A DNA stretch of 64,000 nt from Mesocentrotus franciscanus. Its lineage: Eukaryota > Echinodermata > Echinoidea > Camarodonta > Strongylocentrotidae. The notes under the pieces are model-generated. The model was not told where the DNA came from. It did not search any database and saw nothing but the letters and a program-made list of their open reading frames with translations. Shown one piece after another: positions 34,892 through 49,800 of the stretch. Within the stretch, counting starts at the first letter, position 1. Every line of letters begins with the position of its first letter. A program made the position numbers and the translations under genes. Location of the stretch: positions 34,899,613-34,963,612 of the forward strand of contig CP137669.1 in assembly GCA_037976565.1 (NCBI GenBank), given 5' to 3'.

Positions 34892-37800
34892 CTGTCAAAG
34901 AAAGACATCCAACGCTCTTTATATTATGATACCAACTCAAACTGCACTGGTCTTATTGGAGAAAAAATAGTGAAAATAAAGAGACATTAAAGTCATAGAG
35001 AAAAGAAAAGATATAGAAAGAGAGTGAGAGAGAAAAGGGAGGAAGAGAGAAAGAGAGAGAGAAGGGGGGGGGGGAGAGGGAGGGGAGAGGGAAAGGGAAA
35101 GGAAGAGGGAGAGGAAGAGGGAGAGAAAGAGGGAGAGGGGGTGGGGTGTCCAATTGCGTCAAGTTTGGAAAATATGTAAGAACAGACCATCTACATGGAT
35201 ATATATATATAGATATATATATAAAGCAATACAATAACATTACACTAGAACATTACAAAATTTCAAATATCTTCAGTCTTTTCTCTTACAAGGTGGCAAG
35301 GGTTAGTAATCCCATTTTGTTTCAGGTAGTCTGTTCAAGATAGACATGAAGATACATGTGAAGCAGGTCTCGACACTTACAGGTTCCCCGGGACACATGG
35401 GTGCCCAAAATGTTAAGATTTAAACACAGGGCCCATGCATTAAGACTGTAAAAATTTAAATCAGGACCGTCAAACAAACAATTTAATATCCCCAAGTCCA
35501 TTTTCAACTCAACCAAAGAAATCTATTGTAGTGATAGCTAGTTAACAGAGTCTGCAAATACAGACTAGCATGTATAGCTAAATATAGAATGACCTGCAAC
35601 CCATGACTCATGCCAGGTCATGTTATGAAACAATGAGTACTTGTATAATACATGAATACATGACTACAAAGATGTCTGACTGACAGTGCCTCAATAAAGC
35701 TATACAACTTATTAGTTTAATCAAAGCTCTCTAACTGGTCTTTTATAAGAACATAATATGGTGTCAGAACTTGGCAGCCAGTGTTTGTGCTGAGCAACCC
35801 AGCCTATATGGAGGATTCATTGAAATCAGGCCAGTTCAATCCAATTCTTTTTTGTGATGTGAGAGATGATGAGAGGCTTAGAGTCTAAGTGTATGTCCAG
35901 TGAATGTAGTTATGTCCATAATAGTTAGCGCTGTCGTTGTATGGATTGGAGAGCATAGTTCTGTGCCGGGCCATTTCCAGTATAACGGGCAGTAAGCGTG
36001 ACATATATGGGACATGAACATACAGAATAACTCAGTGAAAGTTTAATAATTGAGCTTAAGTAATTGTTGCAAAGATACAAAAAGAAAAAGCTAATTGTTA
36101 CGCTGTTCATGTGAGTGATTACACTAGACTAAGAAACAAAAAGAAACAAAATGGCAAATCTCAGTCAACCGCCTACACTCGACTTAAAGGAAATATTCCG
36201 AGAACTGGAGCAGATTCAAACAGAAATTCACTCTATACAATGTTGCCTCAGGAATGTCTGAAAAAGATGAAAAGTCACAAACATCAATGCTTCTACACGT
36301 GATTGGCGATGCTGCCTTGGAATTGTATAATACGTTTGTATTTGCTGAGGGTGAGAGCATGAAGCTTGAGAAAGTGTTGGACAAATATGAGGAATATTGC
36401 ATGCCAAAACGTAATTTGACGTATGAGAGACATAGATTTTCACAAGATCTCAGTTAGTGCATGAGAGTGTTGATCAGTACGCAACAGAATTGCGGAGTCG
36501 TGCTCAGTCGTGTGAGTTTTCCATGTTGAAAGAGAGTCTTATTCGGGACAGAATTATCTGTGGTATTTTAGACGATGGTCTAAGAGAACGTTTGTTGAGG
36601 CAAGATGATCTTCCATTGGATAAAACGTTACAAGTATGTCGTGCGGCTGAACAAACTCGAACGCAGGCACAAGCGTTGAGTTCCGCAGGGGAAAACGCCT
36701 CAATTCCGGTTGATTCTTTCAGCAAGACTAAGAAGAAATTTCCTGGTTCAAAGTCAAAACGGTCAGAACCTAAAGGTCGTACTAAAAGTGAAGCATGTAG
36801 CAGGTGCGGAAACCGACATAGCAAAGACAAATGTCCTGCACAAGGTCAAACATGCAAGAAGTGCGGTAAGCAAAACCATTTTGCTAAATGTTGTAGAACC
36901 CCAGTAGCCAAGGTCAATGAACTGCAGCACTTGGAGGTAGATTCGAAGGTTTCATGATTTGCTCTGTCGAATCAAAAGAATCCAGGACGAATGGATAGTT
37001 AATCTACTAGTCCATGACCAGCCGGTTGACTTCAAGATTGATACTGGTGCTCAGGCGAATCTTCTTCCTGAGACAGTCTTTCACAGATTGAAGCCAAAAC
37101 CAAAGCTGCAAAAAGCCAAAGTGATGTTGACAGGCTATTATGAGACAGATATCCCAGTCAAAGGTCGTTGTTGTGTACAAGTTGAGTACAAAGGGATCAA
37201 ACACAGTGTGCCGTGTCTAGTCATTCCTGGAAATCGTCAGCCTTTGTTAGGATTACGGACGAGTGAAGACTTGTATCTTGTGAAACGGGTGTATCATGTT
37301 GAAAAACTAACTGAACAAGGAACAGGTAAAAGTGTAGTGCAAGACTATCAAGATGTGTTTGTAGGTCTAGGTTGTCTTCCTGGTAAACACCACATCACAT
37401 TGAGCGAGAATGCAAATCCTGTTCAACATGCATGTCGCAAAGTTCCATTTCCACTTCAAAGTAAACTCAAAGACGAGTTAGATAAGATGGAACGAATGGA
37501 CGTAATCACACCAGTTGATGAGCCAACTGATTGGGTTTCTTCTCTCGTGGTGGTGATGAAAAAGCGGTCAACTCAGAGTCTGTCTAGATCCAAGAGACCT
37601 GAACCGAGCAATCAAAGAGAACACTATCAATTGCCATCAAGAGCTGAAATAACTGCACATTTTGCAGGAGCCAAATACTTCAGCAAATTGGATGCATCTA
37701 GTGGTTTTTGGCAGATCCAACTAGATGACGAAAGCTCCAAACTTTGTACGTTTATCACGCCATACGGAAGGTACAAGTTCTTGAGACTACCTTTTGGTAT

Positions 37801-40800
37801 TTGTAGTGCTCGGAAGTCTATCACAAGATAGTGCACCAAATGTTTGCACACATTCCGGGAGTTAACACAATGATGGATGATGTGATTGTATGGGGAACTA
37901 CCCAACAGGAGCATGATGACAGATTGAGAGAGGTTCTCAGCATTGTGAGAAAAATGAATCTCAAGTTGAACAAAGACAAATGCGAGTTCAATGTCAAGAA
38001 ACTCACATTCATTGGTGACTTGATCAGTGATCAAGGAGTTCAACCTGATCCAAAGAAGGTGTCTGCTATCTTGAACATGGAGAGACCGAAATGTCGGAAA
38101 GATGTCCAACGGTTCTTGGGTATGATCAATTACCAAGGGAAGTTTATCCCAGATCTGTCTAACAAGTCGGCAGCGCTGAGACATCTACTTGACAAAAGAA
38201 TGTGTGGACATGGGATCATGCACAAGAAGATGCATGGAATCAGCTGAAACAAGCTCTGATCCAAGAGCCAGTCCTACATTTCTATGACTCCAAGAAACCA
38301 ACCAAGCTGTCAGCAGACGCATCAAAGGATGGTATTGGTGCAGTGCTACTACAGCAATATGATCAAAATTGGGTCCCGATCGCATATGCATCTAGATCAA
38401 TGACTGATGCAGAGACTAGATATGCACAGATCGAGAAAGAACTACTGGCAATCACATATGCATGTGAAAGATTCCATCAATACATCTATGGACAACAAGT
38501 AGAAGTGGAGACTGATCACAAGCCACTTATTCCACTGTTTGTCAAGTCACTGGGTGACTGTCCTCTACGCATTCAAAGGTTACTCATCAGGGTACAGAGA
38601 TATGATCTCAAGGTCTTGTACACGCCTGGAAAGTACATGTATACTGCTGATACATTGTCCAGAGCAGTAGATCCAAATGCCGAGTTGAATGCTGAAACAG
38701 AGAAAGACATCAGAGTCTACGTAGATGCTATTGTCAAGAGCATGCCAGTTACATCGAACAAACGAAATCAGATTGTCGAAGAGACAAAGAAAGATGGTCA
38801 ACTGCAAGAGCTGCTAGGCATCATCAGAGATGGTTGGCCAGAAACGAAGCAGCAATGTCCAGTTAGAGTCAGGGAATACTGGAACATCAGGAGTGAACTC
38901 TCTGAAGCAGATGGCATCATCTTCAAAGGCAGCAAAATAGTAGTTCCCACTACTATGAGAAGGTTCATGTTAAACAAAATCCATGAAGGACACTTAGGCA
39001 TCGAGAAGTGTAAGAAACATGCTAGAGAAGTCATCTATTGGCCCAGAATCAACACAGATATCACTGAAATGGTCCAAAGTTGTACTTCATGCCTAATGTA
39101 CAGACCTAAACAGCAGGCTGAAAGTCTACATCCTCATGCCGTGCCGAACCGCCCGTGGGAAAAAGTTGCTGTTGATTTGTTCACACTGAACAATAGAGAG
39201 TACATGGTCATCGTCGACTACTATTCACAGTTCATTGAAGTATGTACTATGTCTTCAACTAGTAGCAAGGCCGTGATCAACCACATGAAAGCAGTATTTG
39301 CTCGCCATGGAACACCATGTGAACTGATGTCGGATAATGGTCCTCAATTTACAAGCCAAGAGTTCCAGAGCTTTGCAAAAGAATGGGATTTTCACCATAC
39401 TACATCGAGCCCATATTATCCACAATCCAATGGCCTTGCAGAGAATGCTGTGAAGATTGTAAAGAATCTCATCTCAAAGTCACAACATAGTGGACAAGAT
39501 ATCCACAGGGCTCTACAAGTCTATCGCAGTTCACCACTGGCATGAAAATCTCCGGCGGAACTCCTATACAATCGTCGCCTTAGATCGAATCTCCCCATGC
39601 TTGACAGTTTGCTCGACAACCAACGGATCGATACTCGATCAGTGAGGGGAAGAAAGGAGGAGCATAAGGTGAAGCAAAAAGAGCGATTTGACAAACATGC
39701 TCGAGACTTGTCAAAGCTAAAGCCTGGAGATCATGTCATACTCCAAGACATGAAAACCAACACCTGGTCGAAACGTGGTATCATCAGGTCTGTCCAGAAT
39801 CGAAACAGATCATACCAGATCGAGACAGAAACAGGCGAGATACGTCGCAGAAACAGACGTCACCTCAGGCCAGTCCCACGTCACCAACAAGCCGAGTCTA
39901 TTCCACTACCAACACAGGATGACTTCGAGCTAGATGACAGTGCAGAAGCTACAGAGCAACCAGCATCTGAAGAAAGCTCAACTACGTCATCAACCAGAAC
40001 CAGAAGCGGACGAGTTATTAAACCGCCAGATCGCTTGAACTTGTAAATAAATGAAAGCGAACCACAGAGAAAGACTTTCGCGTTTTGTAAATAGTTTATA
40101 TTTACAGAGTTAATCTTGGACTCTAAAACATAACTGCAGGATAACATGAGCATGATATATATATTTTCATGTTATAGTTTATCAGTATAACCGGATTTAA
40201 TCAGTCACTTCGATTACAAAATCAACAGATATCACTCAACCTCAACGGAGAATTCCAGTATCGCGAATTGCAACCTTGAAAGATATTGACTGTCGCGTAA
40301 TAAGTTATATATTTGAAAGCGACAGTACTCCAGCTTTAAGGGACAGAATAATGCCCTAGTACAATCGCGAGTGTACAGGTAGTCCACCCTGTCACTCTGT
40401 ACAGTTTAAGAAGTTTTATATATATGTATATGTAAACCTCTTTTAAAGAAAGGGAGGTGTAGTGATAGCTAGTTAACAGAGTCTGCAAATACAGACTAGC
40501 ATGTATAGCTAAATATAGAATGACCTGCAACCCATGACTCATGCCAGGTCATGTTATGAAACAATGAGTACTTGTATAATACATGAATACATGACTACAA
40601 AGATGTCTGACTGACAGTGCCTCAATAAAGCTATACAACTTATTAGTTTAATCAAAGCTCTCTAACTGGTCTTTTATAAGAACATAATATCTATGAGAGG
40701 AGTTTACCTTCTTGGCAAGCTTTGGCAGCTGTCTTAAAGAAGATGGAGTCTTTGATGTAATCCCAAGGATCCACACCCTGCATCTCATTCCACCTACATA

Positions 40801-43800
40801 ATAATATAAACATTTAATTTTTTAATTTTTGTTTTTATCATTTTGATGTTTATTTATCTCATATACATCAACATTATATTCATTTACAATCTTATAACTT
40901 TAGATGTATGATAATGACATGGTATATACAGAAAAGGGGTCGTCTTAAGCATTAACTTGAAGTGACGTCCTCTAGAAAATGAAAATAATAACAATACATA
41001 CACCATGCATAATAATGTTGTTTACCCAGGGAAGCCTCATCAGAGGCTCATCAAAGCTGTTCTTCCTGGGGGCCCTGCAATCCTATTCCAGGATAGATGG
41101 AAACCCTGATATACTTGACAATATTTGAGAGTGCCTCCTGTACTAGCCCAAGGCTGTAGCACAGGTTTGAATGACCTTAAACATAACTCTTATAGAGAAA
41201 CACGTAAATATTACATATAATCATACAGCTATATTCGTATGAGTACAATGACACAAAATGTCTGGAGTCGATGCTCACAAAATCACAATGATTTTTGTAC
41301 TTCACATTTGAGTCCCTGATTGCTTGTTTTCTTACCAATGACGTAAAAACTATTTCGAAAGTTAAAACGGCTGTGAAAAAATAGTATGCTAAAGCATTTC
41401 CGAGAACTCTACAAATTTTCATTTAAAATATTTTTCAGTTCTGAATCGATAATAAAATCAGTATACAATAAAACATATATGAAGAGATATGAACTTATTT
41501 TAAACAGAACTGGCCAGGGCTCCAAGATAAACGAAGCTTGATCACAATGATTTTTGTACTTCACATTTGAGTCCCTGATTGCTTGTTTTCTTACCAATGA
41601 CGTAAAAACTATTTCGAAAGTTAAAACGGCTGTGAAAAAATAGTATGCTAAAGCATTTCCGAGAACTCTACAAATTTTCATTTCAATTATTTTTCAGTTC
41701 TGAATCGATAATAAAATCAGTATACATTAAAACATAAATGAAGAAATATGAAATTATTTTAAAATAGAACTGGCCATGCAGGGCTCCAAGATAAGCAAAG
41801 CTTGATGCCTTGTGAGCCACGATAAATGGCACATGTTGAGATGCAGGAAAGAAGCTTTCAGATATCAATATCAGCACCTCTTTAAAAAGGTGTTATATAA
41901 ATTCAATTACCACTGTAATTATCATCATTAATTTTAATAGGGCATTTATCATTATATCAAAATATTTGTGTTTCTCTGATTATGAAGAACATGAATACTT
42001 ACTCGTCTCGTAGAATAGCTCTGCACCATATCCTCACCGTCAGGTCTGCATAGTTAGAGCCATCCTACGGAAAGACAAGTTTAGACAAAGTGAAATACAT
42101 CTATTAAAGTTACCATCGAACATCAAACTATCGAACATCGAAGGGAGGGAGTGCATTATCAAGTATATTACAGTCTATTATTATTTGATTTTATTTGAAG
42201 AAAAAAAAAAAGTTACATCAATGATTCAAACTATACTCCCAAAAGTCAAACATGCAGGAGAAGTTAGGTTTAAAAGCCAAGAGCAGCAATGGTATATCAT
42301 AATTATTATGTTCATCTTTGAAGAAAGAGAATACAGTTTAAAAAAAAAATAAAGTTTGAAATCCACAGCAACAATGAATGACTTACAAGATACAGGTAAA
42401 CAAAAGCTAATTCGTAATGTACCAATGTTTTGATAACAATCAAAATATATTGTCTGATCAATGTTTTTTTTTAAATGAACCTCAAAACATATTAATGTAC
42501 GTATGTATGTTAATTATGCACATGAGCAGACGAATCTGATTTTTCAATTAAAACTTAGGACTGTGTTTGTCACAGATATTTTAGTATTTTGTTTTGTACT
42601 AATACTGATGCTAATGTTGTGTTGTTAAGTGCAGGAAGATGCCATTGTATAATCTAATGTCATCCTGATGTGACAGTTTACAACTGAAGATGTTTGGCCA
42701 TACCTTATGGAGGTACTGCAGCAAATCTAGAGCCTTCTTGAAGTCATACTCGTTGGAGTTTGTGTTCCTCTCACTGATGTAAAGCTGAAGGTGATAAAAA
42801 ATAGAGGTAGGAGAAAGACAAGTCAGGTATCGATCTAGCTTTAGCTCCCGTGAAGGTTCAATGATGCTAGTCTCGACCCATCCCCTCCCTCTCTCTTAAT
42901 TTGCACTCCATTCATCGAGTTTGATCGGTGTCTCCCCATGCTAGTGCCTCCTCAATTGGCATCCATGCTATGCTATTATGCCCCCACTCTTTCCCCCTTT
43001 CACTCTCTCTCTCTGTGTAGAAGTGTTGTAATGTATGTATACCCCCAAATTACCTAGTACATGCACATAGGACTATAAAATCAAAACAGAGCATCCTGAA
43101 CCTCTTGGCAGAATGTCTTTGTAATGATACTCACCTAGCACGTTTATTGTTGAACATTTCTGAGCATTCAGCATTTCCAGTTATACATATTGTTATAATA
43201 TGTCTTTTGATCCTGTAAGATTTTATTTAACTTGTTTCTAATTAAGAATATACTCCTGTGTGTCTTCCTTTCATCAGCATGGCAATAACAGACATGGCCA
43301 TTTATGCACATTGAGGAAAAAAGGCACATGTCCTGACATTTTCAACAATACCACGTCCGTATTGCTCTATAATTTCGATAACCATATAAAACTTCTGTGT
43401 AATATCTCCATCCCCCAAAAATACAATCCATTTAAAAATTGGAGACATCACTATGGTACAAAAAAACAAGAAGGTACTCATCAAACAGAGATCATTATTA
43501 ATATAATTTTATGGTTTCCGAGAGACTTACCTCGATCAATTGCTGTGGAGTCATGCACGGCAGATCATCCCCATTCAAATTCAATTTCTGCAATCATACA
43601 AACAGATATATGTATATTTAAAAAAATTATTAAAAAAAATTAAAAAAATAAATTGAAAACATACATATGGAAATCTTTGTCATTCACTTATTCTTATTGT
43701 TTTCTTTATGGTACAGTACTATTGTAAATGGCTTTTACTGGTAATTGCATTGCCCTTTTCTGGGGAGGGGGTAAAAATTTGCAACTAAATGACACAATCC

Positions 43801-46800
43801 TGGGAAATACGTAGAAATGCCCAAAGGCTTGGCTATAAATTTGAACTTGGGTGATTTCATCCAATGTTCAATGACTTATTCACCAGTGTAAGCTAAATAA
43901 AGCAAAGTATAACAATTTTTAAATGAGGGCTTACAAAAACTCACCTGAATAAGATCCCTTGGTAGCTGTTCATGATGCGTGATGACGTTTAACTCTGCAT
44001 TGATTTCTAAGGGAGGACAAAATATGTTAAGATTCATCTTCTGTGAGTATTATATTATTAACCAAGAATTCACTTAAAGCCGGATATTGTAAATGTAGTA
44101 AAGATTAAAATTCAAGCTCTTTTCTGCATGTCTAACTATTCCTACAAGTTGATGAATGACCTAGAGAGTAATTGATTTCACATTGTATGAAAATCAATGC
44201 TGATTGAATCTGCAGCCATATTGATAGATTTAAAGCCGGTAGATATAATGTCATTTTCCCAAAAGATCTGACGTAAAGTGCACCTGAAAATCATGATTTT
44301 GAGGCTGGCAGCTCCCGTTGATACATAAAAAAGAAGTTTCCATAAACATATAGTTTATTTTTAGGAACAAATATGGGAAAATAGGAAAAAAAAATTGTGG
44401 TACTTTAGCTATAACCCATACAATAGACAATCTAAAAATCACACTGATAAAACCAGATGAAGGAAACGTTACTGTAAACGTTCATTTGTCCTGTCTTAAC
44501 TGCCCTCTAGCAGATAGTGTGCTTTGAGGGTCTTGTTCACACTCACCACCAATCTCTCTCTGATGGTTATTGTCCGATGCTAGAGCAGCAAGCTTGCCAA
44601 GGCTCAGCAGCGTCTGTAATCAAAACAATGAATTTTGTGAACCAGTCATGATACTCAAGGACTAGAAATATTCTCAGGCAAAGATGCAAAGCAATTGCAT
44701 AACAGATGTAGAGGAATAACTGAACACAAGAGAAATTCAAAATCAATAGCTAAATGAACATTTTGTGACTATCATTCCACCTCACTCAATTATGCAGTTC
44801 TCTAATAATACTAATACAATATTGTTTATAGTAGATAATATGAAACATATAAGTTTCTCTCGGTTCATGCAAAATGTGAAACATATAACATATCAAAAGT
44901 TATTTTCATCAAGGGTATTACAATTTGAAATAATGACATGAGTAACTAACATTATAACAAGCAAAGATAAATACAATTTAAGATAACAAAGTGATATGAT
45001 GTTTATTACATACTGAAATGGAAATAAAAGAAATTATAATTCTAACATAATATTTTGAATATTTACTGCTTTTCAAGGAATTAAAACATATGTTTAGAAC
45101 TTACCTTCTTCTTAGAGACTGAGAAAGATTCTCTAGCTGCAAGTTTTCTCAATGTGTCCTGTGCCTGTAAAGAAAAACATAGATGTACTATACGAATAAA
45201 AGAACATTTCAAACACAAGGTGCATACTCAAAATATCACCACAACAATTATAATAATTCATATTTTCATCCCTTTTATCACAAGCATCACTGCAAAAGTG
45301 AGTGTATAATCACTGCCAGGGAGAGAGAGAGAGAAAGAGAAAGAGAAAGACAGATAGAAAGAGAGAGAACACAACAGACTGACTATGTAAAACAATATTG
45401 ACTGATAGAGTGCACAAATGTTCTATCCTGGGAGTAAAGTGTCCTGACTTGGGATAAACCATTACCGACCTGAGTGAACTGTACTGATGTGGGAACAATC
45501 GTTACTGACCTGTGAGTAGTTATTGGTGTGGATATCCTGTAGCCATCCCAGGTGATCGTGAGGTTGTAAGAATTCACTCAGCTCTGGACGATGGGCAAAA
45601 TGGGTCAGCAGTTTCCCACGTTGACCTTTGACACATATACAAAAAAAAAGTGTCAAGTCTTGTATACAAGACGGATGTGGAAGGTCCATCCTTTACGACA
45701 GCCAACAGTGTTGTACATAATGAATAAAGGCTCGTTCAGATAAGGTGCGGAAACAGGGGCAAATGCCTTTTGGATTTTTTTATAAACGTGTAAATGAACG
45801 ACAACTGCGCGCAACAAAGATTCTATGCATATTCACTTTATTATAGCTCTGTGTAGTAAGTAACAGAAGTGTGAAGCATATTACATTCATCCTAAGAAGA
45901 AAAAAACACAAATCTGTTTGCTGCATGATATCTGAACAAGGCTTAAGAATCCCGGGGTCGGTACATATGTTAATGTCTACAGATGACAAATTTTCCCTTT
46001 GAAGTGGCGCTAGGATATCAGAAATCACACAAATGCAACAAGATTTCAAAACAAAAGCACCATTTAAAAAAGATTCACTTCATGTATGTACAAAATTACT
46101 GTAATAAATTTTACATTAATCATATTATACATCACATTACATATGAACGATACGCATCATATCATAAACATGTGTCACAGCATACATCAAGGTGAGAGGA
46201 AGAACTGTTTATAGTCTCCTGATGCACCTGACACTACATAACAAAGCATCCCTTTTGAACGTGTTGAATTTAATACAAGAATATTCAAATTCAAAACACT
46301 GAACTCACCTCTGTCAATGTAGTACTTGAAAACAAAGTCAGAGAAGCCCTACAAGCATGGAAACAAAGAAATAAAAGGGTTGAAAAATAAGATTATGTAA
46401 AGTATTATGAAAACAAGCATTTTGATAGTGTAGCCTATGACAAAGTAACCTAGCCATTTGAAAGAAGAGGCTTACAGATAATATAAAACATGAATAGGGT
46501 GTAAAAGGGAAGATCGAGTTTACTAATAAATAAAAGCATGCTCTCTAAACAATAACTGAAATAATTTTGTTATCAAGGTCTAAATGACTTCGGAATTCAT
46601 ATCAAGAGGACGACAGCAAGACAATTCAATCATTAAAGGGACTTGGTAGCATTGTTCAGATTAGAGAAAATGGTGCTAAGGTAGTGACTTCAATGCTAGA
46701 TGTACAATTAAAGATAATCTGAAAGTATGAGTGAAAACAGACCATTATTAATGATAAAAATTGGGAAAAACTGATCTGATTGATTCCTTAATTCTCCCAA

Positions 46801-49800
46801 CTATATTATTACAATTTAATTACATTTTAGGTGAATGTAAATCGTCACAAAGCAATGAATTGTCTCTATATACCATTCCAGACATTTAAGTGTTGAAAGA
46901 TTTTTAAAAGCCTGTCTTATTTTCATGGAAAAACGGTTGGGAAAATTCAAAAATGGTTGGGAGAATTTACTGTTAGAGGGTGTCGCACAGTGACACCTTC
47001 AAAGAAAACCATAAATATCTTTGTGGTTTGAGAATTTTTTCAGGATTTTTTGCATGTAAGAGGGTTAGTACAGTAGAAGGAATATTATAATAAGTAACAT
47101 TTCACACCAAAATTACGCAGTTTTTTCATCAACCTTCAACAATGTTACCGAGTCACTTTGGAAGAAATTGGTAGAATTAATAGCAACTGAAGGACTGTGG
47201 AAAAAGATGAGACAAAATCAACTTGACTGGCATTGTGTGATATCAAACATCTGTTAAAAAGGAAACAACATCATTGTACAATAATAAATAATTTATTATA
47301 TTAGCTAGAATAAACAAGATTACTTAACTTCTTGACCCTCTTACGAACATGTCATAAACATGGAGAGATGTAGCGTACAGACTGGGAACATCTTCAAAAT
47401 AAACTTGATAAGATAAATGGATCACGAAATACCTTATTTGAGAACTGATCCATGTAGTATTGGAGCCTGTCCTTGCGTCCTGTTCCAGACTCGCAGAGCT
47501 CAACAAGGATGCCAAAGTCACAGTACTTCTCAGCAAGCACAGCTGCTCTCTCCTGCTGTCCATGCTCCACTGGTAACATGTAAAAGAATTATAACCAAAT
47601 GTACTTATTTTTTTATTTCAATCTAGAAGCATAGGGTATTGTTGATCGTTTGGTTGACAAGATTACTCTTGCAATGACGTATCCTTCGTTCGTTTACAAG
47701 TATTGAACAATTAGTCCATTTGGTAACAGAATAATGTAAGTCATTCTGTTACCACAGATGATCATCAAGATAACTTATTACACATGCAGCAACAGCTAAA
47801 AGATTAATTTACTATGGACACTGGTTTTTAATCATATGGCTTGTTGTTAGTTTGGTTGACAAAATTACTTTTGCAATGATATATCCTTAGTTTGTGTGCA
47901 AGTATTGTACAATTAGTCCATGTTTTAACAGAATAATCATTCTCTTACCTCAGATGATCATCAAGATAACTTATTACACATTCAGCAACAGCTAGAAGAT
48001 TAATTTACTATGGATACTGGTTAAAATAATGGCTAAATGGTATTTAACCAGAGCAACACTCTGGGGATATTTAACCTATATCTCTGGTATTAAAGCACAT
48101 TCAGATATTTAGTAAAATGTTCTTCGAGTGACTCCATTACAGTGGGATTGCCTTATTGAAATGCCAACATTACACCTAGCCACATCTCGGAAGGATGGAA
48201 TGCATCACTTACAGAATGGGGAGATGAGGGTTGTCCTCTCCTGGGTATACCTCTGCTCCAGCTCGGCATACTGCACGCTGTCCTCCCCATCGGCCTGCGT
48301 GGAAGATTCCAGCTGGGCGATGTAGCCTTCCAACAGGAGGTCTGTGATGGATTGGAGCTGCTGGAAGAGACTGGAGCGAGACTGGGCGTCCTCTGCGTTA
48401 GCCACGGCCCTGCCTACCGTCAGGTTATGCTGTAATAAGCAAATGTGATATCTAGACTGCTTAGCATTACCTGTTCTGGGAGAAACCTACATCGAAAAGT
48501 CTCCAAAAGCATTTTGTTTTCTTACCTTATTGAAAACCAATGACACGATTACACAGGATTTAATCCATAGAAATTAGTTTATATATGGAAGTTATAGATG
48601 GTCTGCAATGCATTGACTTTTGCATGATGATACTCTCCACATTGCAAAACAAAGTATGATTACCAACATTTATATAAAAAACGTATGTAAAAAAAACGTT
48701 TTGAGGCAAATAGCATAATTAGTGGATGATCATATAGCATACAGCCACGCATGATAGAGGCAGAACAATGCATCGTGGCTGCAAGTTTGTAAATGATGAC
48801 TCTAATGGCTCTTAAGTTATCAAAATAAATGGGATAGCAGGTCAGAAGGGTTAATGGCTGATATTGAAAGAAACTTCCACCTACCTGTTGGATAAGCTGC
48901 ATTCGTATGCCCCTTGGCCCAGAAGAGGCTGTTAAAGGAAAGATTAGAATGAAGTGACCATTTTATTGCAAAGATAGTATCAAAATTAACAAAACACATA
49001 AGATAGCCATAAGTTAACAAAGAATTCATTTATTTCCCTGTTTATAAACTGCAATATGAGTCATTATTATTTGGAAAAATGAAGACTGAAAAAACAGAAG
49101 CCTTTGACTGATGGAAACATATTTTGGATGCCTCTCAGATGTTAGAACCCTGATTAAGTAACTGATATATACAGTAATAGTATGTCCTTGAAAAAAGGAA
49201 ACCAAAGTTTAATGGCAAACTATGCAAGGAATGAACTAAAAGTAGCAACCATCCACTAACATGCATTTTGGAAAATTGGGTTTCTGTCTGAAATTAATCA
49301 TGTATACATTAACCAAATAACAATTTGTAATTATAGTAATTAGAGTAATTCACAAGTAGATTTTGGTTTCCTCTTTCAGGGACACCCTGTATAGAAGTCA
49401 ACGTGAGCCAGTGTGCCATTTCCCGTTGTGTAAGGTACCAACCCTTTGAGTAGATTACTGAGAGGGCTAGTTACCATGTGAAGTTCCCTTAATTGCCTTT
49501 AGGGCATACCAGTTAAAGTGAAAATCAAACACAAACATGTTTGTTTCTTCAATACCGCAACTCACCGATCCATGGAATGAACGGCAACGACGTCCCGGTG
49601 GCCTCGTTGTGAGACTGGTAGACCAGCGCCCTCGATTGGTGGAGGTGCCAGGCTTCTTGGAGGACACTCTGAATGATGGTGTTGATGCTAGAGATAAGAC
49701 TCACTGTGTCCTGGGGAGTAAGTCCACTTGATAGAAGATCCTGCTCTTCCTCCATCAAGGCTTCCACAATGTCTTCCATTTTAGACACCTGCAATGTGAG

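Larger units (their letters stand above)
35527..40689 (+). mobile_element. Ty3/Gypsy LTR retrotransposon
   Basis: Full-length 5163-bp element in the last nup133 intron, antisense to the gene. It has two 232-bp LTRs that look identical base for base, a 5-bp target duplication TCTAT (35522-35526 and 40690-40694), a primer binding site, gag with two CCHC knuckles, then protease, reverse transcriptase, RNase H and integrase in Gypsy order, and a polypurine tract. There is no env-like frame. The PBS (TGGTGTCAGA) and protein style suggest the Mag/SURL-like branch, a lineage known in sea urchins; this is inference. The identical LTRs imply recent insertion, yet gag and pol contain several frame breaks. 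Confidence 0.95.
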
